Source: Blastomonas aquatica
GTDB taxonomy: Bacteria; Pseudomonadota; Alphaproteobacteria; Sphingomonadales; Sphingomonadaceae
Assembly: GCF_014639875.1 (NCBI RefSeq)
Contig: NZ_BMGD01000003.1
Span: 1 to 64,000 of the forward strand
Reading direction: 5' to 3'
DNA: 64,000 nucleotides
Shown piece after piece: positions 53,257 through 62,436 of this stretch. The position numbers and the translations under genes are program-made. A model generated the notes under the pieces. That model ran no database searches, was not told the DNA's origin, and worked only from the letters and a program-made list of their open reading frames with translations. Within the stretch, counting starts at the first letter, position 1; each line of letters opens with the position of its first letter.

Positions 53257-55596
53257 TCAGCGCAGGCGTGCCCGCAGGCTCACGCCAAAATAGCGGTCCG
53301 CATCGCGCGGGATCTGCAGGCGCTGGCCGGCGCTGACGTTGAGCAGGGCGTAGGCCTTGTCGGTGATGTTGCGCGCCAGGAAGCTGATGCGATAGTTGTC
53401 TTCGGGGTCGGAGAATCCGACCGAGCCGTTCCAGATGCCATAAGCTTCGATCGGGCCGGATTCGCCGAGGTCGGAGAACTGGCGGCTGACGTGGCGGAAG
53501 TCGGTGTCGAGATAGACCTTCACCGCGCCCAGATCGCGTTCATAGCTGCTGCCGATGGTCCAGGTAAACTTGGGCGCGAGCGGCAGCTGGGTGCCGTTGC
53601 GGGCATCCGGAGCGTTGGTCGCGGGGTTGGGGTTGAAGCGCTTGACCCGCGCATCGGCATAGGCACCGCTCGCGCGCAGCGTCCAGCCATCGACCGGGAC
53701 TGCGAGCAGATCGATTTCAAAGCCTTCGCTCTTCACCGATCCGGCGTTGGTCAGGTTGGAAACGACTGCGCCGTTCAACAGGACGAAGTTGTTCGCCTGG
53801 AAGCCGTCATAGGTGACGGTGAACGCCGAGGCGTTGACCTGCACGCGGTTGTCGAGGAACTGCGACTTGATGCCGATTTCGAACGCGTCGGAGGTTTCCT
53901 CGTCGATCGGGATCGCGTTGGTTGGCGCGGTGTGGTTGAAGAACACGTTGAACGCCGGGCCCTTGTAGCCGCGGGTGTAGCTGCCATAAAGCATCACGTC
54001 TTCGGATGGCTTGAACTGGAGCGCGGCGCGGCCCGAAAGGTTGCCGTTGCTGCTCGATCCTGCCGAGGTGTTGGTGCCGTTGCCGCCGGTTGCAATCGTG
54101 CCGCCGGCAGGCGCGCCCGAAACGCCGGGGCCGGTTGCGGGGAGGCCGGTGGTCGCATTGACACCCGGTGCGCGGGTGTGGGTGAACTCAAGGTCGTCCC
54201 AGGTGTAGCGCAGGCCACCGATCACCGCGAGCTGCTCGGTCAGGCGGTAGGTCGCCTGGCCGAAGATCGCATAGTTGCGCGACTTGACGTCGCTGAACGA
54301 GGTTGCGGTCGGGAACAGCGTGTTGACAGTGTCATTCACGTTGCACGGCTGACCGCCGGTGATCGGATCGACCGGCAGAGTCGAGCTGTTGCAGGTGATG
54401 TTGCGGCGGGTGAAGTCCTGCTCGTTGTCCGAACCCCACAGGAAGCCGCCGACCTGATAGAAGAACGGTTGGCTCTGGTCCGATGCCAGACGCACTTCGA
54501 GCGAGAGCTGCTCGGTGCGGACCGCGCCGTTGTCATGCAGCTCGCCAGTGCCGACCAGTGCGCGCGGCAGGAAGTCGCCTTCGCGGATTTCGATGTTTTC
54601 CCAGTTGCGATAGCCAGCAACGACGCTGAGCACATGGCTGGTGAAGACGTCGAAATCGCCCGATGCGGTCAGGCTCCACTGCTTGTCGAGGGTGCGGGTA
54701 ACTAGGTTGTGGTTGACGAAGCGCTGGTTGACGCCGCGCGCCACGCCGCCGGGCAGGCCGAGCTCGGCATCGAGTACCGCGCCGCGGCTGACGCCGGTGA
54801 CATCGGCGCAGCAATCATCATCGGCTTCGAAATAGTCGGCGATGAAGCGGAAGCTCGAGCCGCCGGTGTCATAATCGAGGATGCCGCGTGCGCCGTAATG
54901 CTCGTAACCGTTGATCTGGTTGCGGCGGCCGCCGTTGATATTGGTGATGTTGCCATCGAAGCTGCCATAGAAGCCGGTGATGCGCCCGGTCAGGCCTTCG
55001 GCGAGCGGACCGGAGATCGCGGCGCGCAGGCGGTATTCGTCGCCTTCGAAGATGTCGGCGCGCGCTTCGGCTTCGAAGCTATCGGTACCGCCCTTCGAGA
55101 TGATGTTGACCAAACCCGCCGACGCGTTCTTGCCGAACAATGTGCCCTGGGGGCCGCGCAGCACTTCAAGCCGCTCGGCATCGACCAGATCCATGAACGC
55201 CTGGCCCGAACGGCTCAGAACGACGCCATCGACCACGGTCGAGACGCTGGGTTCGGCGGCGACAGAGAAAGTGATCGTACCGACGCCGCGCATCACGATG
55301 GCGCTGTTGGCGCTGGTCGTGCCCTTGCGGAAGGTGACCGAAGGAACCAGCTGGGTGAGGCCCTCGAGGCTGGTGACGCCCGAAGACTCGAGCCGGTCGG
55401 CGGTGATCGCGGTGATCGCGATCGGCACGTCCTGCACGTTTTCAGCGACCTTCTGTGCGGTCACGACGATTTCGGTGATTCCGCCGGTGTTTTCCTGGGT
55501 CGCGTCCTGCGCGAATGCAGGCGCGGAAAAGCCCAGCGAAAGTGCGGTGGCGGACAGCGCGAGTGCGCGAACGGATGGGTGTTTTGTGAATGCCAT
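53257..55596 (-). CDS. TonB-dependent receptor of the sulfoquinovose island
   Basis: A 779-residue outer-membrane receptor from ATG 55596, which has GGGAGAGG just upstream. Signal peptide ending PAFAQ, a TonB-box-like GGITEIVVTAQKVAENVQDV, a plug with SAIVMRGVGTITF and AERLEVLRGPQGTLFGKNAS, and a barrel ending YFGVSLRARLR. It is divergent from the GH31 operon with 178 bases between them. It likely brings sulfoquinovosyl glycerol or related sulfolipid headgroups into the periplasm, where other bacteria use an ABC importer only at the inner membrane. The substrate is inferred. Confidence 0.9.
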   Translation of the reverse strand: MAFTKHPSVRALALSATALSLGFSAPAFAQDATQENTGGITEIVVTAQKVAENVQDVPIAITAITADRLESSGVTSLEGLTQLVPSVTFRKGTTSANSAIVMRGVGTITFSVAAEPSVSTVVDGVVLSRSGQAFMDLVDAERLEVLRGPQGTLFGKNASAGLVNIISKGGTDSFEAEARADIFEGDEYRLRAAISGPLAEGLTGRITGFYGSFDGNITNINGGRRNQINGYEHYGARGILDYDTGGSSFRFIADYFEADDDCCADVTGVSRGAVLDAELGLPGGVARGVNQRFVNHNLVTRTLDKQWSLTASGDFDVFTSHVLSVVAGYRNWENIEIREGDFLPRALVGTGELHDNGAVRTEQLSLEVRLASDQSQPFFYQVGGFLWGSDNEQDFTRRNITCNSSTLPVDPITGGQPCNVNDTVNTLFPTATSFSDVKSRNYAIFGQATYRLTEQLAVIGGLRYTWDDLEFTHTRAPGVNATTGLPATGPGVSGAPAGGTIATGGNGTNTSAGSSSNGNLSGRAALQFKPSEDVMLYGSYTRGYKGPAFNVFFNHTAPTNAIPIDEETSDAFEIGIKSQFLDNRVQVNASAFTVTYDGFQANNFVLLNGAVVSNLTNAGSVKSEGFEIDLLAVPVDGWTLRASGAYADARVKRFNPNPATNAPDARNGTQLPLAPKFTWTIGSSYERDLGAVKVYLDTDFRHVSRQFSDLGESGPIEAYGIWNGSVGFSDPEDNYRISFLARNITDKAYALLNVSAGQRLQIPRDADRYFGVSLRARLR

Positions 55597-55774
55597 GATA
55601 ACCTCTCCCTGCGAGACTGCGGTCGTAGCGGGGGCTTGTTGCCCCTTGGTATGGTCGCCGCGATTGGCGCTTGATCTGCTATGACTGTCCCGATATGTCA
55701 AGCGGTGTCAGAAAAACGCACAGCGGCTGCGACCATTTCGCCACAGTCCCGCATGTGCAGGTGAGGATAATAGG
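55597..55774. promoter_or_regulatory. Divergent control region, TonB receptor / GH31 operon
   Basis: A 178-base region that must hold promoters for both directions. A consensus TTGACA is present on the minus strand (55701-55696), but no good -10 box follows. TGAC and GTCA repeat as loose half-sites around 55680-55700. No clear LacI operator could be picked by eye, though the operon's LacI protein probably binds here. Confidence 0.35.
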
Positions 55775-57796
55775 TTGAAACTGCGGCTCGAGGCCGGAAA
55801 TGACGGGTTCGATCTCCGCTTTGGGGATCGTCTGGTGCTGCGGCACAGCCTTTCCTGTCCTGCGGTGGTCATGGCGCGCGGCAACGCCGATATCGTCATG
55901 GTTCGCGGCAATTTCCGCATCTCCGATAGCCCCGGCGATGCCGTTACGCCGAGCGGGTGGCGCACTTGCTACCAGGGCGTCGAATTGCTCGATGGCGATG
56001 TTGCGGTCGCGCGGATCGAACTGGCATCCAATACGCTCAAAGTTCGTACGCTGGTGGCAGGCTATGACCGACTGCGGGTCAACTTCCACGCCGAGCCCGG
56101 CGAGCATGTCTGGGGTGGCGGCGAGCAGATGAGCTATCTGGCGCTGAACGGCCGTGCTTTTCCGATCTGGACCAGCGAACCTGGCGTCGGGCGCGACAAG
56201 TCGACCGAACTTACGCAGATCATGGACGCCGACGGCATGGCAGGCGGCGATTACTGGAACACCAATTATCCGCAGCCGACCTTCCTGACCTCGCGCCATG
56301 ATTCCTGCTGGCTGGCGGTGCATCTGGATGCCAGCTGCTACAGCGTGCTCGATTTCACCGATCCGGGTGTCCATGCGGTCGATGTGTGGAGCAACGCTGC
56401 AACCTTCGAGCTTTTTGCCGACGCGGCGCCAACAGGTCTGGTGGGGCAGCTTTCCACCCACTTCGGACGCCAGCCGCAATTGCCCGATTGGGCGATCGGT
56501 GGTGCGATCGTCGGGCTGAAATCGGGCGCATCGAGCTTTGACCGACTCGAGCGGTTCATCGAGGCTGGCGCGGCGGTCTCCGCAGTGTGGTGCGAGGACT
56601 GGGCGGGCGTCCGCGAGACAACGTTCGGCCGCCGCCTGTTCTGGGACTGGCACAATGGCACGCGCAGTGCTCAGCGCTATCCCGACCTCAAGGCGCGGAT
56701 CGCCGGACTGCACGGACGCGGCATCCGTTTCATGGCCTATGCCAACCCCTATATCGCGGTCGATGGCGACCTTTACGAGGAAGGTCGCGCCGGCGGTCAT
56801 TTCTGCCTGCGCCAAGACAGCGATGACGTCTACCTTGTCGACTTTGGCGAATTCGATTGCGGCGTGGTCGATTTCACCCGTGAGGCGACCCGCGCCTGGT
56901 TCGCCGAGCGCGTGCTGGGCCGAGAGATGCTCGACATCGGGATCGATGGCTGGATGGCCGACTTCGGCGAGTACCTCCCCACCGACCTGCGTCTGGCCGA
57001 TGGATCGGACCCGATGCAGGCGCACAATCTGTGGCCGGTGCTGTGGGCCGAGGTCAATGCGCGCGCGGTCGAAAGCCGGGGGCGGACCGGCGATGCGGTG
57101 TTCTTCATGCGCGCAGGGTTTTCGGGCGTGCAGGCGCACTGCCCGTTGCTGTGGGCGGGCGACCAGTCGGTCGATTTCACCCGGCACGATGGCATCGGTA
57201 CGGTGATCACCGGTGCGTTGTCCGCAGGGCTTGTCGGCAACGCCTACAGCCATTCGGATTGCGGCGGCTACACCTCGCTGCACGGCAACATCCGCACGCC
57301 GGAGCTGATGCAGCGCTGGTGCGAGCTAGCAGCGTTCGCGCCGGTGATGCGCAGTCATGAGGGCAACCGGCCCGACGACAATCTGCAATACGACAGCAAC
57401 GCCGAGCTGCTCGCCTGCTTTGCACGCTGGAGCCGGGTGCACGCGCACCTTGCGCCCTACGTCCGCCAGCTGTGCATCAAGGCGAGCGAGGCGGGGCTTC
57501 CTGCCCAGCGGCCATTGTTCCTGCATTACCCGGATGAGCCTGCGCTCTTTACGGTGCAGGACCAGTTTCTCTACGGTGCCGATTTGCTGGTGGCGCCGGT
57601 CATTGAGCAGGGGGCTGTGCAACGCCAGGTGATCCTTCCGGGGGAAGGGCTCTGGCGGCATGTCTGGACGGGTGCGGATTATGCGCCCGGGACGCACACG
57701 GTCCCCGCGCCGATCGGTCAGCCACCTGTGTTCTACCGCCCCGACAGCGATTTTGCGGCGCTGTTCGCCGGGCTGCAGGAGGTGCTGAACCGATGA
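55775..57796 (+). CDS. smoI: Sulfoquinovosidase (GH31)
   Basis: A 673-residue GH31 enzyme that hydrolyses sulfoquinovosyl glycerol to sulfoquinovose and glycerol. It is specifically of the YihQ/SmoI type. The nucleophile Asp396 lies in GWMADFGEYLPTD and the acid/base Asp463 in WAGDQSVDF. The sulfonate-recognition set matches the K-E-R-W-Y form: K249 (GLKSG), E274 (WCEDW), R287 and W290 (FGRRLFWDW), Y499 (CGGYTS). Ordinary alpha-glucosidases lack this set. No signal peptide is evident, so it is cytoplasmic or exported by an unseen route. TTG 55775 is the start, with AGG nearby; ATGA links it to the regulator that follows. Automatic annotation may call it alpha-glucosidase. Confidence 0.9.
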   Translation: MKLRLEAGNDGFDLRFGDRLVLRHSLSCPAVVMARGNADIVMVRGNFRISDSPGDAVTPSGWRTCYQGVELLDGDVAVARIELASNTLKVRTLVAGYDRLRVNFHAEPGEHVWGGGEQMSYLALNGRAFPIWTSEPGVGRDKSTELTQIMDADGMAGGDYWNTNYPQPTFLTSRHDSCWLAVHLDASCYSVLDFTDPGVHAVDVWSNAATFELFADAAPTGLVGQLSTHFGRQPQLPDWAIGGAIVGLKSGASSFDRLERFIEAGAAVSAVWCEDWAGVRETTFGRRLFWDWHNGTRSAQRYPDLKARIAGLHGRGIRFMAYANPYIAVDGDLYEEGRAGGHFCLRQDSDDVYLVDFGEFDCGVVDFTREATRAWFAERVLGREMLDIGIDGWMADFGEYLPTDLRLADGSDPMQAHNLWPVLWAEVNARAVESRGRTGDAVFFMRAGFSGVQAHCPLLWAGDQSVDFTRHDGIGTVITGALSAGLVGNAYSHSDCGGYTSLHGNIRTPELMQRWCELAAFAPVMRSHEGNRPDDNLQYDSNAELLACFARWSRVHAHLAPYVRQLCIKASEAGLPAQRPLFLHYPDEPALFTVQDQFLYGADLLVAPVIEQGAVQRQVILPGEGLWRHVWTGADYAPGTHTVPAPIGQPPVFYRPDSDFAALFAGLQEVLNR

Positions 57797-58806
57797 GCGA
57801 GCGGGCCAATATCAAGGATGTCGCAGCAAAGGCCGGGGTCGCGGTGAAGACCGTCAGCCGGGTGCTCAACGGCCATCCTTATGTCAGTGCAGAAACCCGC
57901 ACCCGGGTGGAAGATGCGATGCGGACTCTCGATTTCCGCCCCAGCGTCGCCGCGCGCATCCTGTCGGGCGGCAAGTCGAACCAGATCGCGCTGATCTACG
58001 ACAATCACAGCCCCTATTACATGTTCCAGATCCAGACCGGCTGCTGGGATTTCTGCCGCGCCAACCATATCCGGCTGCTCGCCCAGCCGGTCGATGTCGC
58101 CGATCCCGATGTTGGAGAGCAGGTGCGCGGCCTCGTCACCGAGACGCATGTCGATGGCATCATCCTCTCGTCGCCGGTGACCGATTGCGATCCCGTGCTG
58201 CGCGCGCTTGAGGCGCTCGACGTGCCGTTCGTGCGGATTTCGCCCGGCACCAATCACGCGCTGACGAGTTCGGTGTTCATGGACGATGCCCAGGCCGCCG
58301 ATGACATGACCACCCACCTGATCAACGCCGGCCACCGCCGCATCGGCTTCATCAAGGGCCACCCCAACCATATGGCGTCGGACGACCGCACCTTCGGCTA
58401 TCGCCGCGCGCTGGACCGGGCGGGGCTGCCCTTTGATCCGGTGTTGGTTTGCGATGGCGAGTTCGATTTCGATTCGGGCGTGCGCGGCGGACGGGTTTTG
58501 CTCGATCTGCCCAATCGCCCGACCGCGATCTTCGCTTCGAACGACGATATGGCCGCCGGCGTGCTTGCGGTTGCGCACGACCGCGGGGTGGCGGTGCCGG
58601 CCGAGCTGTCGGTCGCGGGCTTTGACGATACCACGCTGGCGCGCACCGTCTGGCCGCCGCTGACCACCATTCACCAACCGATGATCGAACTGGCGCGCAC
58701 CGCCACCGAGATTCTGATTGCCGGCGGTGCGATCTCGCACCGCCGCCTGCCGCACACCTTAATCGAACGCGCGTCGGTCGCGCCTCCCAACAGGATAATT
58801 TCATGA
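57793..58806 (+). CDS. LacI-family regulator of the sulfoquinovose operon
   Basis: A 337-residue LacI/GalR repressor. Its HTH is intact (ANIKDVAAKAGVAVKTVSRVL) and its ligand domain is typical (IFASNDDMAAGVLA, LSVAGFDDTTLARTVWPPL). It overlaps both neighbours by ATGA, so it is co-translated within the catabolic operon and is probably self-regulating. The inducer is likely SQ or its glycoside. Confidence 0.9.
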   Translation: MSERANIKDVAAKAGVAVKTVSRVLNGHPYVSAETRTRVEDAMRTLDFRPSVAARILSGGKSNQIALIYDNHSPYYMFQIQTGCWDFCRANHIRLLAQPVDVADPDVGEQVRGLVTETHVDGIILSSPVTDCDPVLRALEALDVPFVRISPGTNHALTSSVFMDDAQAADDMTTHLINAGHRRIGFIKGHPNHMASDDRTFGYRRALDRAGLPFDPVLVCDGEFDFDSGVRGGRVLLDLPNRPTAIFASNDDMAAGVLAVAHDRGVAVPAELSVAGFDDTTLARTVWPPLTTIHQPMIELARTATEILIAGGAISHRRLPHTLIERASVAPPNRIIS

Positions 58807-59717
58807 GCGAATTGCCCAAGTCCCCTGCCTTCCGTCCTCTCGGGCGCAGCGATATTGCCGTGTCCCCCATTGCCTGGGGCATGTGGCGGCTCGCCGATAA
58901 CGGCCGCAGCGTCGCCGAGGCGACGACGCTGGTACACGCCGCGCTCGATGCGGGAATTAACTTCCTCGACACCGCCGATATCTATGGCTTCAACGGCACC
59001 GATGGCTTTGGCGATGCCGAGGCGCTGCTGGGCGAGGTGCTCGCGGCGGAACCCGAATTGCGCGATCGCATGGTGCTGGCGACCAAGGGCGGTATCCTGC
59101 CCCCGCTGCCGTACGACCAGAGCGCGGACTATCTGCGCAAGGCGATCGATGATTCGCTGGCCCGGCTCAAGGTCGACATGGTCGATCTGTGGCAGATCCA
59201 CCGTCCCGATATCCTCGCCCACCCGCAGGAAACCGCGCGCGTGCTCGACGATGCGGTGGCATCGGGCAAGATCCGCACCATCGGCGTCTCGAACTTCACG
59301 ATGGCGCAGATTGCAGCGCTCGACCATTTCCTTGCGGAAAAGCTGGTGACGACTCAGCCCGAGATCAGTCCCTTGCGGATCGACTGCTTCGAGAACGGAG
59401 AGCTCGATCAGGCGATGATGCTGAGCCTGACCCCGATGGCGTGGTCGCCGCTGGGTGGCGGGCGTCTCGCCGCGCCGGAAACCGCAAGCGACAAGGCGGT
59501 CGCCGCCGCGCTCGATACGGTGGCGCAGGCGCATGGCGTGTCGCGCACCGTGGCGGCCTATTCATGGCTGATGGCGCATCCGGCAGGCATCATCCCGATC
59601 ATCGGATCGCAGCAGCCAGGCCGCATCGCAGAGGGCGCGCAGGCGCTGAACGTGCGCTGGACGCGGCAGGAATGGTACGCGGTGCTCGTCGCGGCGCGCG
59701 GCGTTACGCTGCCGTAA
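58803..59717 (+). CDS. smoB: Aldo-keto reductase, SmoB-like (6-dehydroglucose reductase)
   Basis: A 304-residue (alpha/beta)8 AKR. The catalytic tetrad is recognisable: Asp and Tyr in FLDTADIYGF, Lys in VLATKGGI and His in LWQIHRPDI; the NADPH site is in PIIGSQQPGRI. In the sulfo-SMO pathway known from Agrobacterium, SmoB reduces the 6-oxo sugar formed by desulfonation to glucose. Position before the monooxygenase supports this. The start ATG overlaps the regulator stop. Confidence 0.82.
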   Translation: MSELPKSPAFRPLGRSDIAVSPIAWGMWRLADNGRSVAEATTLVHAALDAGINFLDTADIYGFNGTDGFGDAEALLGEVLAAEPELRDRMVLATKGGILPPLPYDQSADYLRKAIDDSLARLKVDMVDLWQIHRPDILAHPQETARVLDDAVASGKIRTIGVSNFTMAQIAALDHFLAEKLVTTQPEISPLRIDCFENGELDQAMMLSLTPMAWSPLGGGRLAAPETASDKAVAAALDTVAQAHGVSRTVAAYSWLMAHPAGIIPIIGSQQPGRIAEGAQALNVRWTRQEWYAVLVAARGVTLP

Positions 59718-59731
59718 CGTTACGCCGGGTG

Positions 59732-59805
59732 CTTCGACAAGCTCAGCATGAGCGGGGTTGGGGCTAAAACATAAAACACCTCCGCTCAGCCTGAGCCTGT
59801 CGAAG
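59732..59805. repeat. Inverted pair of REP-like elements inside the operon
   Basis: CTTCGACAAGCTCAGCATGAGCGG (59732-59755; 24 bases, given in full as its two halves cttcgacaagct and cagcatgagcgg) is repeated in inverse orientation at 59782-59805 with three mismatches. Such REP-like sequences are common between sphingomonad genes. Here the pair can form a 24-bp stem in the only sizeable gap of the operon, between smoB and smoC. Confidence 0.75.
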
Positions 59806-59839
59806 GCCCTGCGCCGGGCAATTCCGAAGGAACCGAAAC

Positions 59840-60934
59840 ATGAACCAACCGACCGGCCAATGCGAAATCTCCTGGTTTTCGGCGCTGTGCGACGATGACT
59901 ACGAGTTTCTCGGCGTTCCCGACAAATATCTGCAATCGAGCTGGGAGCACTGCCGCAACATCGTGCTGCGCGCCGAAGAGGGCGGGTTCGACAACATCCT
60001 GCTGCCATCGGGCTATGCGCTGGGGCTGGACACCACTGCGTTCGCCGCCGCTGTTGCCACCCAGGTCCGCAGGATCAAGCTGCTGTGGGCGACTCGGATG
60101 GGCGAAGACTGGCCGCCGCAACTGGCGCGCCGCATCGCGACATTGGATCGCATCCTCGGCCCGAATGCGGACGGCACCGGCGGGCGGCTCAACGTCAACA
60201 TCATCTCGTCCGATATGCCCGGTGAGAAAATCGAGTCCGGCCCGCGCTATGCCCGCGCGACCGAGATCATGAAGATCGTCAAAACGCTGCTCAATGGCGA
60301 GCATCTCGATTTCCAGGGCGAGTTCTACCAGCTCGAGCTCGATCCGCCGCGTGTCGGGACGCTCTCGGGCAAGTGCCCCGCGTTCTACTTCGGCGGGCTC
60401 AGCCATGATGCGCGCGAATGCGCCGCCGAAGCCTCGGACGTCTATCTGATGTGGCCCGACACGATGGACAAGGTCCGCGAGAACATCGCCGACCTGACGC
60501 AGCGCGCCGCGCGCTATGGCCGCACGCTCAAGTTCGGCTATCGCGCGCATGTCATCGTCCGCGAGACCGAGGACGAGGCTCGGGCCTATGCCGACCGGCT
60601 GCTGTCCAAGCTCGACGATGAGGCCGGCCGGGCCATCCGCGAACAGTCGCTCGATGCCAAGAACTACGGCGTCCAGCGCCAGCAGGAACTGCGCGGCGCG
60701 GCCGATGGCGATGGCTTTGTAGAAGAGCACCTGTGGACCGGCATCGGCCGGGCGCGCTCGGGCTGTGGCGCGGCCATCGTCGGCACCCCCGATCAGGTGC
60801 TCGCCAAGCTGCGTGCCTACCAGGCCGAGGGTATCGAGGCGTTCATCCTCTCAGGCTATCCGCACATGCAGGAAGCCGATATGTTCGCGCGCTATGTGCT
60901 GCCGCATATTCAGCACGGACCGCTGAACATCTGA
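59840..60934 (+). CDS. smoC: Flavin-dependent sulfoquinovose monooxygenase, SmoC-like
   Basis: A 364-residue luciferase-like monooxygenase of the alkanesulfonate (SsuD) family. Family blocks: EISWFSALCDDDYEFLGVPD at the N-terminus, GFDNILLPSGYALG, RIKLLWATRMGEDWPPQLAR, GRLNVNIISSDMPGEKIESG and CGAAIVGTPDQVLAKLRAY. With FMNH2 and oxygen it would break the C-S bond of SQ to give sulfite and 6-dehydroglucose. The choice of SmoC over SsuD rests on the operon: sulfoquinovosidase, AKR, flavin reductase and sulfite oxidase are all adjacent. AAGGAA supports ATG 59840. Confidence 0.85.
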   Translation: MNQPTGQCEISWFSALCDDDYEFLGVPDKYLQSSWEHCRNIVLRAEEGGFDNILLPSGYALGLDTTAFAAAVATQVRRIKLLWATRMGEDWPPQLARRIATLDRILGPNADGTGGRLNVNIISSDMPGEKIESGPRYARATEIMKIVKTLLNGEHLDFQGEFYQLELDPPRVGTLSGKCPAFYFGGLSHDARECAAEASDVYLMWPDTMDKVRENIADLTQRAARYGRTLKFGYRAHVIVRETEDEARAYADRLLSKLDDEAGRAIREQSLDAKNYGVQRQQELRGAADGDGFVEEHLWTGIGRARSGCGAAIVGTPDQVLAKLRAYQAEGIEAFILSGYPHMQEADMFARYVLPHIQHGPLNI

Positions 60935-62436
60935 TGGAGCAAGGCTTGCCCGGCGAACCTTCGATCTTCGACGTCGCCGTCATCGGCGGCGGTGTTAACG
61001 GCACCGGCATCGCGCGCGATGCCGCCGGGCGCGGCGCGAAAGTGCTGCTGCTCGAGGCGCAGGATCTCGCCAGCGGCACTTCGTCCAACTCGAGCAAGCT
61101 GATCCATGGCGGGCTGCGCTATCTGGAGCATTACGAGTTCGGCCTGGTGCGCGAGGCGCTGGGCGAGCGGGAGAAGCTCTGGAAAATCGCGCCGCACATC
61201 ATCTGGCCGATGCGTTTCGTGCTGCCGTGGGTGCAGGGGCTGCGCCCGCGCTGGCTGCTCAGGCTCGGGCTGTTCCTGTACGACCATCTGGGCACGCGCA
61301 AGCTGCTGCCCGCGACCGAAACGGTGCGGCTGCACCAGCACCCGGCGGGCGCACCGCTCAAGAGCGAATTCGTCCACGGCTTTGTCTATTCGGACGGCTG
61401 GGTCGATGATTCGCGCCTTGTCGTGCTCAACGCCCGCGACGCGGCTAACCACGGGGCGCAGGTCCATACCCGCTGCCCGGTCACGAAGCTCGAACGGGCA
61501 GGGGAGCTCTGGCACATCGAGACCGCGGATGGCCATTTCACCGCCCGCTCGGTGATCAATGCGGCAGGGCCGTCGGTGCTCGGCATTCTGGGCCGCAGCG
61601 GCGAGACGCCCAAACAGGCGATCCGGCTGGTGCGCGGGTCGCACATCGTGGTGCGCAAACTGTTCGATCACCCGCATCCCTATTTCTTCCAGCTTCCCGA
61701 TGGCCGCATCTTCTTTGCGATCCCTTACGAGCAGGACTTCACGCTGATCGGCACCACCGATCGCGACCACACGCCCGGCGAGCCGATCGTCGCGAGCGAC
61801 GAGGAAATCGCCTATCTGTGCGAGGGCGCTAGCCGGTTCTTCGCCAAGCCCGTCACGCCGTCGCAAGTGGTGTGGAGCTATTCGGGGGTGCGGCCCTTGG
61901 TCGATGACGGATCGGGCAAGCCCGAGGCGGCGACGCGCGGCTATCGCTTCGACGTCAGCGACGCTCATGAGGGCGCGCCGATCCTCTCGGTGTTCGGCGG
62001 CAAGATCACCACCTTCCGCACGCTGGCGCAGGTAGCGGTCGATCGCATGGCCGAGCGCATTCCCGCGCTGGCAGGCGCGCACTGGACCGACACCCGGCCA
62101 CTGCCCGGAGGCGACTTTGGTGTCCATGAGGTCGACCAGCGCATCGCCGATCTGCGCGCGCGCTATCCGTTCCTGGAAGCCAAATGGGCCGATCGCCTGA
62201 TTCGCTCCTACGGCACGCTCGCCACCACGATCCTGGGCGATGCGACAAGCCTGGCTGACTGCGGCGCGCATTTTGGCGAGGGACTGACCGAACGCGAGGT
62301 CCGCTATCTGATCGCCAACGAATGGGCGTGCGAGGCCGATGACGTGCTGTGGCGGCGCTCCAAGCTTGGTCTTCGCCTGTCTGAGCGCGAGCAGGATGCT
62401 TTGCGCAACTTTTTCACCAAGGAACCCGTTTCATGA
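60934..62436 (+). CDS. glpD: FAD-dependent glycerol-3-phosphate dehydrogenase
   Basis: A 500-residue GlpD. The FAD site is VAVIGGGVNGTGIARDAAGRG near residue 14, then SGTSSNSSKLIHGGLRYLE, GTTDRDHTPGEP and SVFGGKITTFRTLA. It oxidises glycerol 3-phosphate to DHAP at the inner membrane and passes electrons to quinone. ATG 60934 overlaps the smoC stop (TGATG). Presence in this operon, with glpK at the end, points to use of the glycerol part of sulfoquinovosyl glycerol. Confidence 0.93.
   Translation: MEQGLPGEPSIFDVAVIGGGVNGTGIARDAAGRGAKVLLLEAQDLASGTSSNSSKLIHGGLRYLEHYEFGLVREALGEREKLWKIAPHIIWPMRFVLPWVQGLRPRWLLRLGLFLYDHLGTRKLLPATETVRLHQHPAGAPLKSEFVHGFVYSDGWVDDSRLVVLNARDAANHGAQVHTRCPVTKLERAGELWHIETADGHFTARSVINAAGPSVLGILGRSGETPKQAIRLVRGSHIVVRKLFDHPHPYFFQLPDGRIFFAIPYEQDFTLIGTTDRDHTPGEPIVASDEEIAYLCEGASRFFAKPVTPSQVVWSYSGVRPLVDDGSGKPEAATRGYRFDVSDAHEGAPILSVFGGKITTFRTLAQVAVDRMAERIPALAGAHWTDTRPLPGGDFGVHEVDQRIADLRARYPFLEAKWADRLIRSYGTLATTILGDATSLADCGAHFGEGLTEREVRYLIANEWACEADDVLWRRSKLGLRLSEREQDALRNFFTKEPVS

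Noticed and set aside
59840-60934. Ordinary alkanesulfonate monooxygenase SsuD
   Set aside because: The family is right, but no ssu transport genes are present and the operon is built around sulfoquinovosidase, so an SQ monooxygenase is the better reading. Not excluded without biochemistry.
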